Assembly: GCA_964017045.1 (NCBI GenBank) | Contig: OZ024809.1 | Coordinates: 9,819,012 to 9,883,011, forward strand | Direction of reading: 5' to 3' | Length of the DNA: 64,000 bases | From: Omphiscola glabra | Lineage: Eukaryota; Mollusca; Gastropoda; Lymnaeidae | Part shown: positions 49,101 to 58,100 of the stretch, in pieces | Position numbering within the stretch: position 1 is the stretch's first letter | Layout of the letters: each line of letters starts with the position of its first letter | Notes under the pieces: generated by a model | Told to the model about the DNA's origin: nothing | What the model saw: the letters and a program-made list of their open reading frames with translations, nothing else | Database searches by the model: none | Position numbers and translations under genes: made by a program

Positions 49101-52100
49101 ATCAGTCTTTTGTTACGTATTGCTTCATCTACCAGCCATCTGTTAACACAGTTTAGATTCTGAAAACCATGAGGGTGCGTAACAATGATAAACACCTGGA
49201 GCTTTGAAAATAAGGTGTTGTTGTCCTAACTAAAATTAGCTTTACCCAAGAGTGCAGTGTATAGAAAACAATGTCTGACATTCCTGACATCTTGAGGATC
49301 TATCAGTGACGACACACTGTTCCTATCGCCTCCAGCACCATGCTGTGCTCACCTGAAACTAACCTATCTATAACGACATATTGTTTCTATCACCTCCAGC
49401 ACCATGCTGTGTTCACCTGAAACTAACCTATCAATATCGACATAATGTATCTATCACTTCCAGCACCACGCTGTGCTCACCTGACACGGAGCATGCACTG
49501 ATCATTGATGGGCAAAGTCTGCACTGGGCAATCAAGAGACACATGGACTGGTTGCTTCAGTTGTGTTTAAAATGTGTTGCTGTTCTCTGTTGTCGTATGT
49601 CACCGATACAGAAAGCTGAGGTGAGTCTGGGGTTTGTCACCTACTCATGTTGTGCTGACCTGTCGATAGGTTTGGGTTGGCTGTATGTTCTCTTGTTATG
49701 TCCAGAATCTAAATTGTTGTATCGAAGTGTCCAGACACATTTCCTCAGCTTGCAGACACAATTTTATTTTGTCCAGCTGTCAATTCTGTTGTCCTTCCAT
49801 CAGATTGTTGCGATGGTGAAGAGGTCAAAAGGTCATCCTGTGACTGCAGCTATAGGGGATGGTGCCAATGACGTCAGCATGATTCAAGAAGCTGACGTTG
49901 GCTTTGGTAAGTCTATGTCGTTGAATGGTCTCTGTTGTGAAATAGTCCGTTGTCCTGTGGTCTATGTTGTGAAATAGTCTATGTTGTCCACTGGTCAATA
50001 CGGTCCAGTGATCTATGCTGTCCATTGGTGTATATTATGAAATAGTCTATGTTGTTCAGTATTCTATGCTGTGAAATGGTCCATGTTGTCCACTGGTCAA
50101 TTTTCTCCAGTGGTCAATGTTCTCCAGTGGTCTATGCAGACCTGGTTACTCTTACGATTTAGGCGTACAATGTACAAGTTTGTGATGACTTTTATGATTG
50201 TACGCAGAGACCTGTCAGGACTATTCTTTTAAGAGACTATGTTGAAAAATGATAATCCCTCAGCTTTTCTGATAATCCCTCAGCTTTTCTGATAATCCCT
50301 CAGCTTTTCTGATAATCCCTCAGCTTTTCTGATAATCCCTCAGCTTTTCTGATAATCCCTCAGCTTTTCTGATAATCCCTCAGCTTTTCTGATAATCCCT
50401 CAGCTTTTCTGATAACCCCTCAGCTTTTCTGATAACCCCTCAGCTTTTCTGATAATCCCTCAGCTTTTCTGATATAATCCCTCAGCTTTTCTGATAATCC
50501 CTCAGCTTTTCTGATAATCCCTCAGCTTTTCTGATAATCCCTCAGCTTTTCTGATAATCCCTCAGCTTTTCTGATAATCCCTCAGCTTTTCTGATAATCC
50601 CTCAGCTTTTCTGATAATCCCTCAGCTTTTCTGATAATCCCTCAGCTTTTCTGATAATCCCTCAGCTTTTCTGATAATCCCTCAGCTTTTCTGATAATCC
50701 CTCAGCTTTTCTGATAATCCCTCAGCTTTTCTGATAATCCCTCAGCTTTTCTGATAATCCCTCAGCTTTTCTGATAATCCCTCAGCTTTTCTGATAATCC
50801 CTCAGCTTTTCTGAGTAAACACACACAAAAAATAAAAATAAATACATTTCAATTGTTAGTTTTACTCCTTTCTACTTCTGGCGATGAATGGGCCGAGAAA
50901 TACGATTCGTTGGGGGTCCAGTAATAATTTTATTTCGTTGGCTTTGAAAGGCTGAACGGAGTGGTGGTGATGATTTAGGAGCATACGGGAGTCCATGGTA
51001 AAAGGAAAAAGGCAATGAAATAACAGCCTCATGTCGTAATGATCTTGTTGATCATCATATTGTTTCTTTCTACGTATGGCAACAGTAATATATGGCACAT
51101 TTGGGCTAGGGACAAATTTCGTCAACATTCACTTTACTTTCTTTGGTGCTGCTTGGCGTAATTTTGTGAAATAGTTATTCCGTTCTTTGGCTGAACCGTG
51201 GCGAGTACCAAAAAGCAGAAAAAGGACCTTCTCCCAATATCTAGGAGAGTTGTCCAGTGGTCTATGTTGCCCAGCTGTTTATGTTGTCCAGTAGTCTGGG
51301 AGTAGTCTATGTTTTCCAGTGGTCTATTCTGTCCAACCCTAACACTTGTTTAGCCCCTCCCCGGCCTAACACTTGTTTAGCCCCTCCCCTCCCCTTGCCC
51401 AACTCAACCCTTTTTTCTGTGTTCACAGTCTCCTCACTTCCATTTGTCAAATAATGGTGACATACTTTTCTATGCTGTTTTAGCTTAGTTCTATGACTTG
51501 TTTATTATATATGAAATAGTTGAGTTATATTACTTCTTGATTTTGATATATGTAATAGTTGAGTTATATTACTTCATGATTTTGATCATTGTATTAGCCG
51601 ACTTATAGTACTTGATGATTATGGTATATGTGATAAGGGAGTTCTATTTCTTTATGATTATTATATATGTAATAGCTGAGTTCTCTAACTTGATTATGAT
51701 ATACGTAATAGCTGAGTTCTCTAACTTGATTATGATATACGTATTAGCCGAGTTCTCTAACTTTATTATGAAATACGTAATAGCTGAGTTCTCTAACTTG
51801 ATTATGATATACCAAATAGCTGAGTTCTCTAACTTGATTATGATATACGTAATAGCCGAGTTCATTTGCTTGATGATTAAGATAAACAAATTTTAAGATT
51901 AAAATACAAAGTGTTCAAAGGATTTTTAAAAAATTTATTGCAGATGATGTGGGGTTTTTTTTTGTCTTAAATTTTTTTTTAACAAAATGATAGTGATAAT
52001 CATTCTGTTATATTTTCCTCTCAGGAATTATGGGTAAAGAAGGCCGACAAGCTGTCCGGAACAGCGACTACGCCTTTGGGAAATTCAGATTTTTGAGGCG

Positions 52101-55100
52101 TGCCATTTTATTACACGGACATTTTTATTACAACAGGATTGCTGTTCTTGTGCAATATTTTTTCTATAAGGTGAGTGTTCACGTTGTGTTTGACCAACTG
52201 GTTCTTAGTGCTAATGTTTGATTTTATGCAGCTGGTTGTTAGTGCTAATGTAGATTTTATGCAGCTAGTTGTTAGTGCTATTGTAGATTTTATTCAGCTA
52301 GTTGTTAGTGCTAATGTAGATTTTATGCAGCTAGTTGTTAGTGCTAATGTAGATTTTATGCAGCTAGTTGTTAGTGCTAATGTAGATTTTATTCAGCTAG
52401 TTGTTAGTGCTAATGTAGATTTTATTCAGCTAGTTGTTAGTGCTAATGTAGATTTTATGCAGCTAGTTGTTAGTGCTAATGTAGATTTTATGCAGCTAGT
52501 TGTTAGTGCTAATGTAGATTTTATGCAGCTAGTTGTTAGTGCTAATGTAGATTTTATGCAGCTAGTTGTTAGTGCTAATGTAGATTTTATGCAGCTAGTT
52601 GTTAGTGCTAATGTAGATTTTATTCAGCTAGTTGTTAGTGCAAATTTGACTTATCCTTGGATCAGTGCTAGTTTCAATAGAATTTTCTACATTAAATGGG
52701 AGGGGGGGGGGGAGGGGGGGCAATGTCAATTTACCTGTAGTTGAGTGCTAGTGTTGACATTTAGATACAAACATCTGGAGTCAATCATTCACAGGCCATA
52801 GTTTAATATGGTCAAGTCTGACAAAATTTATAACAATCACAGAATTTCAAAGCTTCCAGTTTTACCCTTGACTTATCCACGAGTCATGGCATATTTCATA
52901 ATTGTTGTTCAAAAACTGCCCTTGACTTATCCACGAGTCATGGTATATTTCATAATTTTTGGTCAAAAAACTGCCCTTGACTTATCCACGAGTCATGGTA
53001 TATTTCATAATTTTTGGTCAAAAAACTGCCCTCGACTTATCCACGAGTCATGGTATATTTCATAATTGTTGGTCAAAAAACTGCCCTCGACTTATCCACG
53101 AGTCATGGTATATTTCATAATTGTTGGTCAAAAAACTGCCCTCGACCTATCCACGAGTCAATAATTGTTGGTCAAAAAACTGCCCTCGACCTATCCACGA
53201 ATCAATATTTGTTGGTCAAAAAACTGCCCTCTGCTTATAGACCAGTAGATACCATAAACTTTTTTTTTTTTTTTGCGAGGGAAAATTAAAATGAAAAATT
53301 GAAATTAAATTTATTTTGTGTGGATAGGAACAATAAAAAATCTTGAGTTTAAAATCTCTACAAGATTTGTACCCGCAAAACTCTGTAAGATTTGTACCCG
53401 CAAAGCTCTGTAAGATTTGTACCCGCAAAGCTCTGAAAGATTTGTACCCTCAAAGCTCTGTAAGATTTGTACCCTCAAAGCTCTCTTGGACACAACCACA
53501 CAGTGTTTCCTCTATTCATGAATTTAATGGTTGGCCAAGCTTGGCTTCTCTTGCTGATGGTTTTTTAACTAAAAAAGAAAAACGTGTTGGAGGAAATGTT
53601 GAAGTTGGTTCATGGTGGATAAGGGTGAAGGTCTATATATAATCGTGAAATAGATTGTATAATTATGGAATAGATTGTTACAGTATGGAATAGAATGTAT
53701 AAGTAGGGAATAGAATGTATAATTATGGAATATATTGTATAAGTATGGAATTTGATTGTATAAGTATAAGTATGGAATTTGATTGTATAAGTATGGAATA
53801 GATTGTAACTGCTTGTTTGTGTTGTTTCTTCCTTGTCAGAATGTGGCTTGGATAACAGGACAACTTCTCTATGCAATATTCAATGGCTGGTCTTCACAGG
53901 TAAGTGAAATGCAGGGAATCTGTTATAAGTGTAAAGTTGGGTTAGGGGAGGGAAGGGGCTAAACATGTGATAGGGTTGGGTTAAGGAAGGAGCTAAACAT
54001 GTGTTGGAGGGGGATGGGGGGGGAGAGACCTTAACAAATGTTGGAGTTCTTCTATATATTAAGGGCCCACAATCAATTTATTGATCATTCTGGCTCCTAT
54101 GCATGTAGAGGGGATTTGCAATGTTTCTGTGCCTGGTGTTGTTGGGTTAGTCCATAGGAGAGGAGGGTCTAATTATCAGAAGTGACCTTCCTCCATTTAA
54201 ATTTTTATAGTTTTGTATTAATTTTTTTTAAATTATTAACCAAGACATGAATAATTTTAAGGATTTCTATTATTTAAGTAAAGGAAATATTGTAAGCTAA
54301 AAGAATGATTTAATTGATGTAACTTAAAGATACAAGAATTGAGTTTATTCATCAATCTAAAGGACTTTGGTCAAGATAAATAATTTTTTTTTTAAATATA
54401 TTTTTTCCTTTCAGTCCTTGTACGATGCTTTTTATTTGGTCTTTTACAATTTGACTTTTACATCTCTACCTATACTTATATATGGGCTCTTTGAACAACA
54501 CAAGTCAAAAGAGGTCCTTCTCAATAATCCATCCCTTTACAGGTAAATGTTTATTTTGTTTGATGGCTGCTGTCATGTTATATAATGGTAATAAAGGGGA
54601 GAGACTGCAATCAGGTTAGCTGATAAGGAAATGAGTGAAACAAAGTATGGGCAAACCTGAAAAAATTAATGCAACAAAACAGTGAATGTGTCAGCAGGAA
54701 GCCTTCGTCAGCGAACAAACAGCAGAAAAAAAACAGAATTAAAATTTAAAAAACGGCACTTAGCTGAAAAGAAGTATCTGATAATTCAGTCAATTCTTTT
54801 GCTTGCCTATCTGGATACTACATTCCTTTTTTTCAGGTTTTCCCATACTTTGTTTTACTCATTTCCTATTCTGTCACGTACATACAAGAATAAATGTTGT
54901 TTGTTCCTTTTAAGTGGTTGAAGGGTGGCCTAAGAATATTGTTACAGGAACTGAATGACAAGAGTGATACACATGTTCATTTGTGAATGCTAACAGAAGA
55001 AAGAAGACAATTTGAAGTCAGATATCCTGGGCCATTATAAGCCAATAGCAATGGGGGCGATGCGTGTCCGGGTCCATTTTGACAAAATGCTATTCGGATG

Positions 55101-58100
55101 TCATTTAGGGTAGTTTATCTTAGTTAAACTGAAGAATTGAGTTTACAAACATATAGTCCATTCAATTATCTTTCATTTGTCGTACAAAGCCAACAATAAT
55201 ATTTTAAATAATTTTTTAATCCCAACCTCTCACTTCTGGTACCCGGGTGCGAATAGCCACTTTGTTTGATTTAACTCTAATCATTTTCCCCAGGAAAATT
55301 GCAAGGAACGCAACTCTTAGTTGGGATCAGTTTCTAAAGTGGAATCTCTTAGGTGAGCACTTGGTTAAATAAATGTCTTAGGGTTAGCAGTTGGTTAAAT
55401 ATTGCCTTAGGTGAGCACTTGGTTAAATATTGCCTTAGGTGAGCACTTGGTTAAATAAATGTCTTCGGGTGAGCCTTAGGGGGGAGCACTTGGTTAAGTT
55501 ATTGTCTTAAGCAGACAGATGATTATATAAATATGAAAAGGGTTTGGTTTTTGTTACAGTTTTAGTTTCATTTGAAGAGAATTGATCTGAAATTCTATGG
55601 TCAAACAATGACATGAAATGTTTCATCGAAGGAAAAAAAAAGACAGTTTTGGGTGAGCCGAACTATTTTGATCGGCAGCACTTTGCATCATTAACACGTT
55701 TCCTCCCTGTCCCAGGTGTGTGGCATTGCTGTGTTATTTTCTTTGGAATCTACTTGTTGCAGAAAGATGGAGTCTCGATGTTTAAATCAGGGGAGGTCAG
55801 TACCTTTGAAATTTCTTTCTAATAACCCTTTCAAATAGAATTCTAGCATTTCAAAAACGGAAATGTTTTACAAATCCATGACAACAACATTGGTTTGTTT
55901 TATACCATGTGAAACTATGACTTCATTATGAAAAATGTTAATTTATTCCAGACAATAGGAAACTATGACTTCATTATGAATAATGTTAATTTATTCCAGA
56001 CAATAGGAAACTATGACTTCATTATGAATAATGTTAATTTATTCCAGACAATAGGAAACTATGACTATGGCTCACTGATTCACTTCTCCTGTGTGACTAC
56101 TGTTAATGTCAAGGTAAGTGGTACGTCCTTATGTTCTGCCATTACAAGATACTAGCAAATATAGCGGTGCCTCACAGTGACATGGGGGGGGGGGGGGGTT
56201 TGAGATGTCATCTCAGTTGACATCCCATTTATTTACATCAATAAACTTTCCCCATCCTAATCTAGTGGCCACTGTAAATTTTTCTTGATTTTGGTTGGGA
56301 TGTTTGATCAATTTTGTACTTGTTTTCAGTACATAATACATGCAATTTTATATGTACTCTATACACTTCAGTACATACTCCATACATTTCAGTAAGTACT
56401 ACACAACCTCACCCCCAAATTATCTTTCATTCACTTTTGCCTACTAACAACCGACCCAGCTCACTTCACAACATCGTCTTCTCCAACTTCACACCCCACC
56501 TCTCTCCTATCATCCTACTCAAACTCTCATAAGAAAAAAACCCTACTCATTTTTTAAAGATTTTCCTTGTTCTTCAACCTTCGCTAAGACCCACTGCCTC
56601 CCCTAAGACCCACTACCTTCCCTAAGACCCACCACCTCCCCTAAGTCCCACCACCTTCCCTAAGACCCACCACCTCCCCTAAGTCCCACCACCTTCCCTA
56701 AGTCCCACCACCTCATCCCTAAAAAAATATGAATTTTATTATTCTCCCTCGACCCCTTCCGTGTCACAACCTGTTTACGTACATGCTTACGCATACTATC
56801 ACATGCTTCCACATACTATCTCCCCACTTCAGCCACATTACATGAGCCTTTTTTAGTTTACTTTACGTATATCTTAATAATATTATGTATATTCAAAGCT
56901 CGGCACCTTGAGATTATGCAAGTATGTTAATAGTATAAACGTATATCATTATGTTACACCACAGTTTAAATATTGCTATGTGGTTTGGCATGTCTTTGTT
57001 TGAGTGGTTCATTATTTTCAAGTATTTATGCTACTCAGACCTCTTCATACCCTCTTCTCCTGTTCCACATTTTCATCCAATCTTCCTTGATCACATCAAG
57101 CTCATTCCACCCCCACCCCCCTTTCCTACAGAACTGACCGTTTGTCAGACCCTTACAACCTTACAGAACTGACCCTTTGTCAGACCCTAACAACCTTCCC
57201 CGTCAAAATTTACCTGCTGAACCAAAACACGTATACTCATTTACAGCCAACATAATTTATTTGACAAATGTTTAAGTAGTTGATCTTTATTATTTAAGAT
57301 AATTTGAGTTGAGGGTGAACCCAAAACAAGGCCCGGTTATTAAACGGGAAGGGATCATTTTGCCACTGGGTCATTTTTGCCACCAGCTGTTTTGCTGCCA
57401 GGCCCTTTTGCAGCCAGGGGGGCCAGTTCAACAGACTGTGAGTTTATGGATTAAGAAGAGAAGTTGTCAGGGGAGTCAGAGGGTCAGGGGACTTGTCCCC
57501 TGTGTACTTAAATATCAATTTTTTTTTTAAAAATTCCTAACCAATGTCGGCCAAATGGTATGCTGCAAAATGACTTCTGAGGCGAAATAGCCCAACGGTG
57601 AAATGGCCAACGGTGAAATGGCCAATGGTGAAATGACCAACGGTGAAATGGCCAATGGTGAAATGGCCAACGGTGAAATGGCCAACTGTGAAATGGCCAA
57701 CGGTGAAATGGCCAACGGTGAAATGGCCAAAGGTGAAATGGCCAATGGTGAAATGGCCAACGGTGAAATTGCCAACAGTGAAATGGCCAACGATGAAATG
57801 GCCAGTGGTGAAACTGAATCAGTGAAGTGGTGACAGCAAATGCTAGAAAATTTGGGTCAATATTGAAAGCTGTTGTATCAAATGGTCTGTTTTCTACCAT
57901 TTAAGATTTCCTAGTGTTTTGTCATCTTGAGTTGTAAACGTTCTCCAACACAGCTGATGATAGAAACGTACTACTGGTGTATAGCCACCTCGTTTGCCTA
58001 CCTCATCACATACGCTGGCATCATTGTCCTGGTGGCTGTGTACACTAATCTGTTCTGGCCGTAAGTAAATACTTCAAGTTGCAAGATTTTACATTAATAT

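Noticed and set aside
50250..50815. CRISPR-like regular array
   Set aside because: Contiguous identical 20-bp units without spacers, in an animal intron; it is a minisatellite.
50862..51128. 88-codon minus-strand frame in intron 20
   Set aside because: Not recognisable and not supported by splice or start context; kept only as an unassigned insert.
57508..57900. 130-codon minus-strand frame [10 protein letters not shown] and the plus-strand MANGE repeats
   Set aside because: 15-bp array inside intron 26; no coding context.
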